Positions 41,514-50,178 of a DNA stretch of 64,000 nucleotides are shown here, in pieces. Positions within the stretch are counted from its first letter, which is position 1, and each line of letters begins with the position of its first letter. This stretch comes from Glycomyces xiaoerkulensis. GTDB taxonomy: Bacteria > Actinomycetota > Actinomycetes > Mycobacteriales > Micromonosporaceae. A program made the translations under genes and the position numbers. The stretch is from NCBI RefSeq assembly GCF_002798405.1, contig NZ_PGGV01000013.1:1-64000 (forward strand), given 5' to 3'. The notes beneath the pieces are model-generated. The model worked only from the letters and a program-made list of their open reading frames with translations. It ran no database searches and had not been told where the DNA came from.

Positions 41514-42338
41514 ATGAGCGTCAAGATCCACCACATCGTGACCGGTGAGCTCGAGAGCTCACTCGCGGTGTCGCTGTTGAACGCGGGGGCGCATCCTGAC
41601 CTGCCCCCCGAGGAGCGGCAGCCGTACGGCTACCGGCACGACATCGTCCGCCGCGACGGCTCCGTCCACGAAGGCGTCATGGTTCCGGTGCCGGTCTGGC
41701 TGATCGAGAACGCCGAACGCACCATCCTCGTCGACACCGGCCTGGGCGACATCGACGAGGTCTCGCGCATGCAGAGCCGCTACGGCGTCGATTTCGTCGC
41801 CTCGCGCTCAACCAATCAGGATCTCGTCGCCGGCCTGGCCGAGCACGGAGTCGAGCCGGGGGACGTCGACGTGGTCGTGCTGACGCACCTGCACTTCGAC
41901 CACGTCGGCAACAACGAGCTCTTTCCCAACGCGACATTCGTCGTGCAGCGCGACGAACTGCCGCAGGCGACCGATCCGCCGAGTTTCTGCATGTTCTATT
42001 ACCCCGAGTACGCCTACAAGGTGAACGCCGTGCGCGACAGGCTCCACCTGATCGAGGGCGACCATCAGCTCGATCCGGCGGTGCGGCTGGTCAAGATCGG
42101 CGGCCACACCCCGGGGTGCATGGTCGTCATGGTCGAGACCGATGTCGGGACGGTCTGCCTGACCAGCGACGTGATGTACAACTACCGGAACCTCGAACTG
42201 AACTGGCCCATGGGCTCGTTCTGGGACCTGCCCGACCTCATGGCCGGCTACGACCGACTGCACCGCGAGGCCGACCTCATCGTCCCCGAACACGATTGGA
42301 AGTTCGTCGAGCTGTTCCCCTCCGGGACCATAGGCTGA
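41514..42338 (+). CDS. metallo-beta-lactamase-fold hydrolase (lactonase-like)
   Basis: A 274-aa cytosolic MBL-fold enzyme of the N-acyl-homoserine-lactonase type. The dinuclear zinc site is complete: THLHFDHVGN (His125, His127, Asp129, His130), GGHTPGC (His198), TSDVMYN (Asp219) and VPEHDWK (His260). The FVVQRDELPQAT segment is typical of AHL lactonase-like proteins. In this operon it more likely opens a lactone or cyclic amide of the imported compound than acts on quorum signals. Spacing to the binding-protein gene is 17 bases and the next gene follows by 13. Confidence 0.9.
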   Translation: MSVKIHHIVTGELESSLAVSLLNAGAHPDLPPEERQPYGYRHDIVRRDGSVHEGVMVPVPVWLIENAERTILVDTGLGDIDEVSRMQSRYGVDFVASRSTNQDLVAGLAEHGVEPGDVDVVVLTHLHFDHVGNNELFPNATFVVQRDELPQATDPPSFCMFYYPEYAYKVNAVRDRLHLIEGDHQLDPAVRLVKIGGHTPGCMVVMVETDVGTVCLTSDVMYNYRNLELNWPMGSFWDLPDLMAGYDRLHREADLIVPEHDWKFVELFPSGTIG

Positions 42339-42351
42339 GAGGAGCTCACTC

Positions 42352-43098
42352 ATGAAGAAGGCACTGCTGGTCGGCGAGTCGTGGACGACCCACATGATCC
42401 ACCAGAAGGGGTTCGACAGCTTCACCACGACCGAGTACGTCGAAGGCGGCCAGGAGTACGTCGCTGCGCTGCGAAACGGCGGGTGGGAGGTGACGCACCT
42501 GCCCGCCCACGCCATCGAGACCTCGTTCCCCGCCGAGCCCGGCACGCTCGGCGGATACGACCTCGTGGTCATCAGCGACGTGGGGGCCAACACCTTTCTG
42601 CTCTCCAAGGCGGTGTTCAATACCAGCGCCAGCGAGCGCAACCGGCTCGAGCTGATCCGCGATTACGTGCTCGGCGGCGGCGGACTGCTCATGGTGGGCG
42701 GATATCTGTCATTCTCAGGCATCGACGCGAAGGCCGCGTATGCACACAGCCCGATCGCAGATCTGCTGCCGGTGCGCGTGCTGGAGGTCGACGACCGTGC
42801 GGAGCACCCGGAGGGGGCGACGATCAAAGTCCTCAGTCCCGAGCACCCGGCTCTCGGACCGGTCGGGGACTCGTGGCCGGACCTGCTCGGCTACAACCGG
42901 ACCGAACCGAAGGGCGACGCCGAACTGCTGGCCGAAGTGAACGGCGATCCGCTTGTCGCGGTCACTGCGGCCGGTGAAGGGCGGACCGGGGTGTTCACCT
43001 CGGACATGTCGCCCCACTGGGCTCCTCCGCCGTTTATGGAGTGGACGGGCTACGCGCCCATGTGGCGCGCGCTGTCGACCTGGGTCGCCGGCGTTTAG
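42352..43098 (+). CDS. GATase1-like protein (PF07090/DUF1355 type)
   Basis: A 248-aa protein with a class I glutamine amidotransferase-like fold: KALLVGESWTTHMIHQKGFD, GGYDLVVISDVGANTFLLS, VLGGGGLLMVGGYLSFSGID, and the C-terminal TGVFTSDMSPHWAPPPFMEW. The usual nucleophile elbow with Cys is not present (ISDVGANTF), so glutaminase activity is unlikely; sugar or nucleoside handling, as in ThuA-like proteins, is possible. The family is known mainly by structure and has no settled reaction. RBS GAGG upstream; operon spacing 13 and 79 bases. Confidence 0.82.
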   Translation: MKKALLVGESWTTHMIHQKGFDSFTTTEYVEGGQEYVAALRNGGWEVTHLPAHAIETSFPAEPGTLGGYDLVVISDVGANTFLLSKAVFNTSASERNRLELIRDYVLGGGGLLMVGGYLSFSGIDAKAAYAHSPIADLLPVRVLEVDDRAEHPEGATIKVLSPEHPALGPVGDSWPDLLGYNRTEPKGDAELLAEVNGDPLVAVTAAGEGRTGVFTSDMSPHWAPPPFMEWTGYAPMWRALSTWVAGV

Positions 43099-43177
43099 AA
43101 GGAGGAGAGCGGGGTGGAGGCGTGAGCGCGCCTCCGCCCCGTGTCCAACCGCTCGATCGGCAAGAAAGCAGCAGACC

Positions 43178-44074
43178 ATGACCAGCAGCGGTGCTCCGCG
43201 CCCCCGAGTCGCGGTGGTCGGATCGGTGAACGTCGACCTCGTCTTCCGCGTCGACCGGCACGTGCGACCCGGAGAGACCATGCTCGCATCCGCATACGCC
43301 GAGGTCGTCGGCGGCAAGGGCTACAACCAGGCCGTCGCGGCCGGTCGACGCGGCGAATCGCACCTCATCGGCGCCATCGGCAACGACCGGTTCGGCACCG
43401 ACGCGATCGAGCAAGCCGAGCGCCGGGGCGTCCTGACCGGCGAGCTGACGCGAACCGGCACACCGACCGGCCGGGCGTTCATCAGCGTGAGCCCCGGCGG
43501 CGAGAACAGCATCGTCGTCGCCCCGCTCGCCAACCGGGAACTGACGCCTGAACAGGTGAGGACCGCACTCGAGCGGATACGTCCGATCGCGGTTCTCGCG
43601 CAACTGGAGACGCCGATGGACGCGGTGCTCGCCGCGGCCCGCTGGTGCGCGAGCAACGGCGGGCGCTTCATCCTCAACCCGAGTCCCGTCGCCGCCATGC
43701 CCATCGAGTTGATCGCCGCCGCCGACCCGCTCATCGTCAACGAAGGCGAATCAGTGGCGATACTGGAACAACTCCGTCCCGGCGGCGACGTCGACGTCGC
43801 CGATCATCGGGCGGCCGCTGACGCGCTCGCCGGTTTCGTCCGCTCAGCGGTCGTAACGGCCGGTGCCCGAGGCGCGACGTACGCCGCGTCGACGAGCCGC
43901 GGGCACGTGCCGGCCACGACCGTCGAGAGCGTCGTCGACACCGCCGGAGCGGGGGACGAATTCGCCGGAACGCTCACGACCGCCCTCGCCGGCGGCATGC
44001 CGATCGATGCCGCCGTCAGGCGGGCGAGCCACGCCGCATCGGCTCTCGTGGCAACGAGCCGATCCGATCGCTGA
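43178..44074 (+). CDS. ribokinase/PfkB-family carbohydrate kinase
   Basis: A 298-aa kinase. The N-terminal signature is VVGSVNVDLVFRV with GGKGYNQAVAAGRRG (PfkB signature 1), and the ATP/catalytic signature 2 is DTAGAGDEFAGTL (catalytic Asp in GAGD; the usual A or S after D is Glu here). AFISVSPGGENSIVV and LNPSPVAAMPIELI match ribokinases. It would phosphorylate a ribose, deoxyribose or nucleoside-like sugar released by the operon enzymes. It is the last gene, followed by a strong hairpin. Confidence 0.92.
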   Translation: MTSSGAPRPRVAVVGSVNVDLVFRVDRHVRPGETMLASAYAEVVGGKGYNQAVAAGRRGESHLIGAIGNDRFGTDAIEQAERRGVLTGELTRTGTPTGRAFISVSPGGENSIVVAPLANRELTPEQVRTALERIRPIAVLAQLETPMDAVLAAARWCASNGGRFILNPSPVAAMPIELIAAADPLIVNEGESVAILEQLRPGGDVDVADHRAAADALAGFVRSAVVTAGARGATYAASTSRGHVPATTVESVVDTAGAGDEFAGTLTTALAGGMPIDAAVRRASHAASALVATSRSDR

Positions 44075-44110
44075 GGTTCCGAGGACCTTCGCCGTCACCA
44101 CCGACTCAAA

Positions 44111-44149
44111 GCAGTGGTCCCGTGCGGCAATGCCGCACGGGACCACTGC
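44111..44149. terminator. bidirectional terminator between two converging operons
   Basis: A perfect 18-bp stem, GCAGTGGTCCCGTGCGGC, with loop AAT, lies midway between the ribokinase stop (44074) and the stop of the leftward binding-protein gene (44164). It should stop transcription from both sides. Confidence 0.9.
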
Positions 44150-44163
44150 GGGGAGTGCCGGGT

Positions 44164-45129
44164 TCAGGCGGAGCCGCCGAGATATGAATCGTCGATGTAC
44201 GCCGCCGGGTCGAAGCCGGAGGCGTCCGTTCCGGAGACCTCGCTGCCGATCCGCGCGATGTTGAGCAGCCCTTCCTCGTTCGTGGACAGGTCGGGAGAGA
44301 AGATCTCGTTGGTGTGGATGAATTCGTACGCGGCCCGCGCCGGACCCTCCTCGACGCCGGAGTAGTCCTGGAGCACCCGCACCGACTCGTCCTCGTTGGC
44401 GCCGTCGGCGAAGTATCGGGCCGCGTCGGCCAGGCCCTGGGTCAGGCCGGTGGCGGCCCCGGTGTTCTCGCTCGCCCATTCTCGGTTCACGATCAGCGGC
44501 GTCTCCAGCCAGTGCTGGTCGTACCAGCCGAGCATCGTCGCCCCGGCCTCCTCGGCGACGGTGTCGAACGGCGGGATGAGCAGCGCCCCCTGGACCTGCC
44601 CGTTCTCCATCGCCACGACCCGGTCGCTGGAGTTCGCGATCGCCACCGGCGTCAGCGACTCCGGATCGACCCCGGCCTCCTGCAGCATGTAGACCAGCAG
44701 CTCGTAGGTGCCGCCCTCCACGGCGCCGGCGGTGACCTCCGTGCCTTCGAGGTCGGCGATCTCCTCGATGCCCGGTGCGCCGTAAAGGCGGAGCGCCGCC
44801 TTCTGCAGCAGGGTTCCGACGATCGTGATGTCGGCGCCCTCGTCGACCGCGTTGATCACATTGTCGCCCAAAGCAATACCCGCGTCCGCCGAGCCGGAGG
44901 CCACGGCCTGGACCAGGGCACTGGAGTTCTGGACCTGGACGTCCTCGACCTCCACGTCGTGGTCCGCGAAGAAGCCCTGGTCCTTTGCGATCGCGTGCAG
45001 CCACTGGAGCGAACCGGGGCCGAGTACGGCCACCCGCACCTTGGCCGAGCCGTCGGAGCCGCAGGCCGCCAACGATCCCGCCAGCGCCACCGGGACCGCC
45101 GCTGAGAGCAATGTCCGTCGTGTCGTCAT
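44164..45129 (-). CDS. ABC transporter substrate-binding lipoprotein, NMT1/SsuA type
   Basis: A 321-aa binding protein. It starts MTTRRTLLSAAVPVALAGSL with lipobox LAAC (Cys about 23). Core features include LGPGSLQWLHAIAKDQGFFA, VASGSADAGIALGDNVINAV and LEGTEVTAGAVEGGTYELLV, all NMT1/SsuA-like. It is the last gene of a leftward operon (amidohydrolase, permease, ATPase, binding protein). AGGAAG precedes ATG 45129. The ligand is probably a cyclic ureide, imide or dihydropyrimidine if the amidohydrolase acts on it; this is inference. Confidence 0.92.
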   Translation of the reverse strand: MTTRRTLLSAAVPVALAGSLAACGSDGSAKVRVAVLGPGSLQWLHAIAKDQGFFADHDVEVEDVQVQNSSALVQAVASGSADAGIALGDNVINAVDEGADITIVGTLLQKAALRLYGAPGIEEIADLEGTEVTAGAVEGGTYELLVYMLQEAGVDPESLTPVAIANSSDRVVAMENGQVQGALLIPPFDTVAEEAGATMLGWYDQHWLETPLIVNREWASENTGAATGLTQGLADAARYFADGANEDESVRVLQDYSGVEEGPARAAYEFIHTNEIFSPDLSTNEEGLLNIARIGSEVSGTDASGFDPAAYIDDSYLGGSA

Positions 45130-45169
45130 GTTGTCTTCCTTTCAGGGGTTGTGGTTCGGTCCCTCGATG

Positions 45170-45973
45170 TCACGACAGCCCCAGGCTGCCTCTGACCTCG
45201 ACTTCGATGAGGGACCAGATGTGGTCGACGATCCGGCCGAACGGGTCGGTCCGTTTCAGGGAGAGCTCTCGGGGCCGCTCGAAGTCGACCGGCACGATCT
45301 CGCGCACCGTCCCCGGACGGGCGGACAGCACCACGACGCGGTCGGCGAGGTACACCGCCTCGTCGATCTGGTGGGTGATGAAGACAACGGTCTTGCGGTC
45401 GGTCGACCAGATCCGCAGCAGCTCGGCCGACATGATCTCGCGCGTCTGCGCGTCCAGCGCCGCGAACGGCTCGTCCAGCAGCAGCACCTGGGGGTCCACC
45501 GCCAGCGCCCGCGCGATGTTGACGCGTTGGCGCATGCCTCCCGAGAGCTCCCGCGGATACTGCCCGGCCGAGTCGGCGAGGCCGACCAGTTCCAACTGCC
45601 GCAGGGCCGCCTGCCGGGCGCGGGAGCGCCGCATGCCGCCGAGGGTGAGCCCGTAGGCGACGTTGTCGATCACGGTCGACCACGGCAGGAGGTTGTCGGA
45701 CTGGAAGACCATCGCCCGGTCCCGGCTCGGTCCGGCCACGGGCGCGCTGCCGGAGGTGATGGTGCCCTTGGTGGGCGTCAACATGCCGTCGAGCAGGCGC
45801 AGGAGGGTGGACTTGCCCGAGCCGGAGGCGCCCACGACGCAGACGAATTCCCCGGGTTCGACTTCCAGGTCGAGGTTCTCGAGCGCCACCACCGGGTCGC
45901 GCCTCGCCGGGGTGAATACGAGGTCGACGTCGTCGACGACGAGGCGTCCGGCCTCGTTCGGTCCGTGATTCAT
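45170..45973 (-). CDS. ABC transporter ATPase, nitrate/sulfonate/taurine type
   Basis: A 267-aa ATPase from ATG 45973 (GGAGGAG upstream; a start at 45988 would add five residues). Walker A GASGSGKSTLLRL, Q-loop MVFQSDNLLPWSTV, signature LSGGMRQRVNIARAL, Walker B VLLLDEPFAALD, H-loop FITHQIDEAVYL. It overlaps the permease gene by four bases and precedes the binding-protein gene by 40. Confidence 0.95.
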   Translation of the reverse strand: MNHGPNEAGRLVVDDVDLVFTPARRDPVVALENLDLEVEPGEFVCVVGASGSGKSTLLRLLDGMLTPTKGTITSGSAPVAGPSRDRAMVFQSDNLLPWSTVIDNVAYGLTLGGMRRSRARQAALRQLELVGLADSAGQYPRELSGGMRQRVNIARALAVDPQVLLLDEPFAALDAQTREIMSAELLRIWSTDRKTVVFITHQIDEAVYLADRVVVLSARPGTVREIVPVDFERPRELSLKRTDPFGRIVDHIWSLIEVEVRGSLGLS

Positions 45974-46776
45974 GACTCCTCCCTCCATGGGGCCAGTCGC
46001 CGCTCCAGCGCGGTCAGGCCGATCGATGCGAGAAGGCCGATGAGGCCCAGGACCACGACGTAGCCGAGCAGGCGCGCGGTCTGGTAGGACTGCGCGGCGG
46101 CGGCGATGGCGAAGCCGACGCCGGAGACCGCCCCGAAGAACTCGGCGACGATGACGCCGACCAGGCCCCGGGCGAACGCGACGCGGACACCGCTGATGAT
46201 GAACGGCACCGAGTGGGGGATGGTGACCGTCCGCAGCACCTGCAGCCGGGACGCCCCGTAGGAGCGCGCCGTCTCGATCAGGGCCGGTTCGGCGCTGCGC
46301 AGGCCCGCATCGGTGTTGGTGATGACCGGGAAGATCGCCATCAGGATGACGATCGCGACCTTGCTGGCCACGCCGAAGCCGAGCCCGGCGGTGAACAGCG
46401 GCGCCAGCGCCACGATCGGCAGCGAGTACATGGCCGTCAGGATCGGGTCGAGCGTCTGGCGCACCGGCTTGCTGCCGGCCAGGATCGCGCCGATGACGAA
46501 GCCGCCGAACACGGCCAGCGGGAACGCGATGGCCAGCTCGAGGACGGTGGTGTACAGGTTAGACGCGAACGCCCCGTCGGCGATCTCGTCGACGAGCGCC
46601 GCCGCCACCTCGGTGAACGGCACCAGCAGGAGCCGGTTGTCGACCAGGTACATCGCCGCGACCTGCCAAGCGACCAGGAACAGGCCGATCGACAGCACCA
46701 GGCGCGACCACGACGCGCCCCTGGTCGGGCCTCCCAGCCACGCGAGGAACCCGCCTCGCTTGGTTCCCCGGCTCAT
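45970..46776 (-). CDS. ABC transporter permease, nitrate/sulfonate/taurine type
   Basis: A 268-aa six-helix permease. Its ATG 46776 overlaps the amidohydrolase stop (ATGA). The coupling loop reads PALIETARSYGASRLQVLRT, and the core motif is ALAPLFTAGLGFGVASKVAI. Together with the ATPase and binding protein it makes a second, complete SsuABC-like importer, organised differently from the one at 38.7-41.5 kb. Confidence 0.93.
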   Translation of the reverse strand: MSRGTKRGGFLAWLGGPTRGASWSRLVLSIGLFLVAWQVAAMYLVDNRLLLVPFTEVAAALVDEIADGAFASNLYTTVLELAIAFPLAVFGGFVIGAILAGSKPVRQTLDPILTAMYSLPIVALAPLFTAGLGFGVASKVAIVILMAIFPVITNTDAGLRSAEPALIETARSYGASRLQVLRTVTIPHSVPFIISGVRVAFARGLVGVIVAEFFGAVSGVGFAIAAAAQSYQTARLLGYVVVLGLIGLLASIGLTALERRLAPWREES

Positions 46777-48167
46777 CGCCGACCGACCGGTTGCTCGGCT
46801 CGGCGGCTCTGCGTCCCGGAGCCGGGCTCGCCGACGACCCTGCCGTCCTTGAAGACCGTTGTTCCGCCGACGAAGGTGCGGACGGGGAGGCCGGTGTAGG
46901 TCTGGCCGGCGTAAGGGCTGTAGCCGATCTTGCTGAGCACTTCGGAGTCCTCGATCCTCGCGGACGTGCGGCGGTCGACCAGGACCAGGTCGGCGTCGGC
47001 TCCGACGGCGATCGTGCCCTTGCCGGGGAGGCGGAAGAGCCGGGCCGGCTCCGAGGAGGTCAGTTCGACGACCCGCTCCAGGGAGAGTCGGCCGCAGTCG
47101 GCGGCGTCGAGGAGCATCCGGGAGTAGAACTGGGCCGAGGGCGTGCCGGTGTTCGCGGCCCAGCCGTCGGTCCAGCCGACCTCCTTTTCCTGACCGGTGT
47201 GCGGGGCGTGATCGGTGGAGACGAGGTCGAGGGTGCCGTCGCGCAGCCCGTCCCAAAGCGCGGCGACGTGGTGTTCGTCGACCCAGTAGGACAGGGCGTA
47301 GGAGCCGAGCCGCTCGATGTTGTCCCAACGGTGGCCGAGGAACAGCGCCCACGGGTTGACCTCCGCACTGACGCGCTGGCCGCGCGCCTTGGCCTGGGCG
47401 ATGAGTTCGACGCTGCGTTCGGTCTGCACGTGCAGCAGGTGGAGGTGGACACCGGTGGCCTCCTGGAGGCGAAGCAGCGTGGCGATGGCGCTGTCCCAGA
47501 CCAAGCCGTTGTGGGCGGCGTAGGCATTGGCATAGGCCAGGGCGTCGCGCTCACCGCGGTCCCAGAACCCGCGCTCGATGTGGTCCATAAGGGCCTGGTC
47601 GTGAGGGTGGACCATGAGCGGCACGTCAACCACTGCACACGCTTCCATGATCGCCATGAGCTTGCCGTGGTCGTGGACGCCGATGCCGGGCATGTGGGGG
47701 TAGTCGCGGCCGGTGTCGACGACCATGAAGACCTTGAACGCCGCGATGCCCATGTCGGCCAATCCGGGGATCTGCTCGACGTCGGTGCCCGCGGCGTTGA
47801 CGTTCCAGTTGACGATCGCCGAGCGCCGGTAGAGGGCGAACATGTCCTCGAGGGCCTCGGTGGTGTTGGGGACGGGGTAGACGTTCGGCATCGCAAAGGT
47901 GGTGGTCACGCCGCCGGCCGCGCATTGAGCTGTGGCGGAGGCGATGTCCTCTTTGTGGGTGAATCCGGGTTCGCGGTGGTGACTGTGGACGTCGACCAGT
48001 CCGGGCAGCAGGGTGAGTCCGGAGGCGTCGACGGTCTCGACCGCTTCGAGCGGTTCGCCGGGCAGCGTCATTGCGGTGATCCTGCCGTCGCGGACGGCGA
48101 TGTCAGCGCTGTGGACGCCGCCGGGCGCGGCGACCTCCGCTCCGGTGATGACGGTGTCAAAGACCAT
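46773..48167 (-). CDS. dihydroorotase/hydantoinase-like amidohydrolase
   Basis: A 464-aa cyclic amidohydrolase. Metal site: GLVDVHSHHREPGFTHKEDI (His61, His63), Lys145 in AAFKVFMVVD (carboxylated bridging Lys), His in LMVHPHDQ, His in HLHLLHVQT, Asp in LVSTDHAPHTG. The HREPG sequence is dihydroorotase/allantoinase-like. N- and C-terminal strands complete the composite domain (LPGKGTIAVGADADLVLVD). It is first in an operon with an importer, so hydrolysis of an imported cyclic amide (hydantoin, dihydropyrimidine, allantoin or related) fits. AGGAGC precedes ATG 48167. A LysR gene is divergent. Confidence 0.9.
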   Translation of the reverse strand: MVFDTVITGAEVAAPGGVHSADIAVRDGRITAMTLPGEPLEAVETVDASGLTLLPGLVDVHSHHREPGFTHKEDIASATAQCAAGGVTTTFAMPNVYPVPNTTEALEDMFALYRRSAIVNWNVNAAGTDVEQIPGLADMGIAAFKVFMVVDTGRDYPHMPGIGVHDHGKLMAIMEACAVVDVPLMVHPHDQALMDHIERGFWDRGERDALAYANAYAAHNGLVWDSAIATLLRLQEATGVHLHLLHVQTERSVELIAQAKARGQRVSAEVNPWALFLGHRWDNIERLGSYALSYWVDEHHVAALWDGLRDGTLDLVSTDHAPHTGQEKEVGWTDGWAANTGTPSAQFYSRMLLDAADCGRLSLERVVELTSSEPARLFRLPGKGTIAVGADADLVLVDRRTSARIEDSEVLSKIGYSPYAGQTYTGLPVRTFVGGTTVFKDGRVVGEPGSGTQSRRAEQPVGRR

Positions 48168-48223
48168 TGGCGTGTGCTCCTAGCTGGGTGTTCGCACGGC
48201 TCGTGCGACCGATGCTAGAAACG

Positions 48224-48243
48224 CTATATGCCGAATATGTTAG
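48224..48243. promoter_or_regulatory. candidate LysR binding site
   Basis: CTATATGCCGAATATGTTAG has ATAT arms about a GCCGA centre in the AT-rich gap between the divergent amidohydrolase and LysR genes, and contains the T-N11-A spacing typical of LysR boxes. It lies 11 bases before the lysR ATG, a place for autoregulation. Confidence 0.45.
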
Positions 48244-48253
48244 AACAGTATTC

Positions 48254-49180
48254 ATGAGCGATCCGATTTCCGTATCAGGTGATGTCGCCTTCCGCGATCT
48301 TCAGACGTTCGTCTCGGTGGCCACGACCGGAAGTTTCCGCGAGGCGGCCAAACGGCTGTACACCTCTCAGCCGGCCGTGTCGCGCGCCATCGGGCGTCTG
48401 GAGCGCGCGGTCGGTGCCGAGCTCTTGGAGCGGGGGCCCAGGGGAGCGCGGCTCACTTCGGCCGGTGCGATCGTCACCGACCACGCCCAGCGGATCGCTG
48501 GCTCGCTCACGGCGATGCGCACCGACTTGTCCGAGGGGCTGCGCTCGCGCATCCGGCTCGGCGCGGCCGCCACCGCGGCCGGCTCCTACCTGGCGCCGTT
48601 CCTGGCCGAATGGATACCGGCGCACCCGACCGTGCGTGTCGAGGTCATCGAGGACGGCGCGGCGAAACTGCGTGAACGCCTCGCCGCCGGCGAATGCGAC
48701 CTGGCGATCGTGTCACTGCCGGTCAGCGGCGATCTGGAGGCGATCCCACTGGCGCACTTGACCGTGCGGGCCTACTTCCCCCGAGGGCATGCGCTCGACG
48801 ACGGCCGGTGGGACATCTCGGTCGAGGAACTCATTCCGCAGCCACTGGTGCTCAACGACACCAACTTCATCGCCGGCCGGCTGTTCGTGCAGGAATGCGA
48901 GGCGGCCGGGTTCTTCCCGCGGATCGTTTACCGGTCCAATGTGGGCCAGACGCTAGCGGCGCTCGCCGAGGCCGGACTCGGGGTTGCGGTCTTCGGCGAC
49001 ACGGTCGACCTGCGCGGCTACGACCTGGCCTCGCGCGCGCTCCACACCCACGAGGGCCGGCCGCTCGGCCGCGAGCTGGCGGTGGCCTGGCACCGCACCG
49101 AGACCCCGAAGTGGATCCAGCAGTTCGGCTTCGAGCTGGCCGACTTCCAGCGGGAGCGGCACGCGGCACAAGGGCGGTAG
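48254..49180 (+). CDS. LysR family transcriptional regulator
   Basis: A 308-aa activator/repressor. ATG 48254 (MSDPISVSGDVAFRDL) is preferred: longer frames add a poorly structured leader. The helix-turn-helix is residues 15-60: TFVSVATTGSFREAAKRLYT, SQPAVSRAIGRLERAVGAEL, followed by FERGPRG-like LERGPRGARLTSAG. The effector domain continues to residue 295. It is divergent from the amidohydrolase operon, 86 bases apart, and should sense that operon's substrate. Confidence 0.94.
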   Translation: MSDPISVSGDVAFRDLQTFVSVATTGSFREAAKRLYTSQPAVSRAIGRLERAVGAELLERGPRGARLTSAGAIVTDHAQRIAGSLTAMRTDLSEGLRSRIRLGAAATAAGSYLAPFLAEWIPAHPTVRVEVIEDGAAKLRERLAAGECDLAIVSLPVSGDLEAIPLAHLTVRAYFPRGHALDDGRWDISVEELIPQPLVLNDTNFIAGRLFVQECEAAGFFPRIVYRSNVGQTLAALAEAGLGVAVFGDTVDLRGYDLASRALHTHEGRPLGRELAVAWHRTETPKWIQQFGFELADFQRERHAAQGR

Positions 49181-49365
49181 CGCAGTCTGGAGTAGGCGAT
49201 GGTGACAATCCGGTCGTACTGCGTCGGCGTCGGGTTCAGGGAGGATGGGCAAACGAAGCCCTTGCGATCGAGATTCTCTGTGTCGCAACGAGAAGCATCC
49301 AGCTATTCCGGCCGCCTCCCGCCGACTGCCACGGTTCGGGCGCGCCCGTGGACGTGCGCCGTGGC

Positions 49366-50178
49366 TCACCGGCGAATCGGAACGACTCGCGGTGCGCCCG
49401 TGCCGGGGTCCGCTTCGACCGTGACGGGCTGCTGGTAGACCTCGCTGAGGCGCTCGGCGTCGAAGACTTCGACCGGTTCGCCGCAGGCGGCGAGGCGGCC
49501 GTCGGCGAGGAGCGCGCAGCGGTCGGAGTAGGCGGCGGCAAGATCGAGGTCGTGGACGACGAGGACCACCGCCCTGCCTTGTTCGGCCAGCTCACGGCAG
49601 ACGCGACCGACCATCTCCTGGTGGCGCAGGTCGAGGGCGGCGGTCGGTTCGTCGAGGAGGATCAGTCCGGCGTCCTGGGCGATGACACGCGCGAGCATGA
49701 CGCGGGCCTGTTCGCCCCCGGACAGCGAGGTGAACGACCGCTCGGCGAACGTTTCGGTCTCGGTGAGCGCCATGGCCATCCTGACCATGGACTCGTCCTG
49801 CGCGGATGCGGGCGTGCCCGCCCAGGGAGCGCGGCCCATCTCGACGATATCGCCGACGCCGAATGGGAAGGACACGTGGTGCGCCTGAGGCAGGACTGCC
49901 CGTCGGCGGGCGACGGCTCTGGGGCTCCAGGCGCTGACCGGAAGGCCCCAGAGCTCGATGTCGCCGCCGGCCGCGTCGAGGTCGCCGGCGAGCACAGAGA
50001 GCAGCGTAGATTTTCCGGCTCCGTTGGGTCCCACCAAGCTCAGGACCTCCCCGGCGCGTGCTTCAAGGTCCACGTCGCGAAGGACATCCTTGCCGCCGAG
50101 CCTGACGCGGAGGTCGGTGGCGGCGGCGGGAAGGTCGGAGACGGGTGCGGGCGGCCGGTGTCCGGGACGCAGTCGCAT
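49366..50178 (-). CDS. hmuV: haem ABC transporter ATPase
   Basis: A 270-aa ATPase of the haem/siderophore FecE class. Walker A GPNGAGKSTLLSVLAGD, Q-loop VLPQAHHVSFPFGV (the PQ.....FPF.V pattern typical of HmuV), signature LSGGEQARVMLARV, Walker B LILLDEPTAALD, H-loop VVHDLDLAA. ATG 50178 overlaps the hmuU stop by one base. Last gene of hmuTUV. Confidence 0.94.
   Translation of the reverse strand: MRLRPGHRPPAPVSDLPAAATDLRVRLGGKDVLRDVDLEARAGEVLSLVGPNGAGKSTLLSVLAGDLDAAGGDIELWGLPVSAWSPRAVARRRAVLPQAHHVSFPFGVGDIVEMGRAPWAGTPASAQDESMVRMAMALTETETFAERSFTSLSGGEQARVMLARVIAQDAGLILLDEPTAALDLRHQEMVGRVCRELAEQGRAVVLVVHDLDLAAAYSDRCALLADGRLAACGEPVEVFDAERLSEVYQQPVTVEADPGTGAPRVVPIRR

Noticed and set aside
46791-48218. 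475-codon + strand frame opposite the amidohydrolase gene
   Set aside because: Shadow frame: the minus strand shows the full metal site and operon overlaps.
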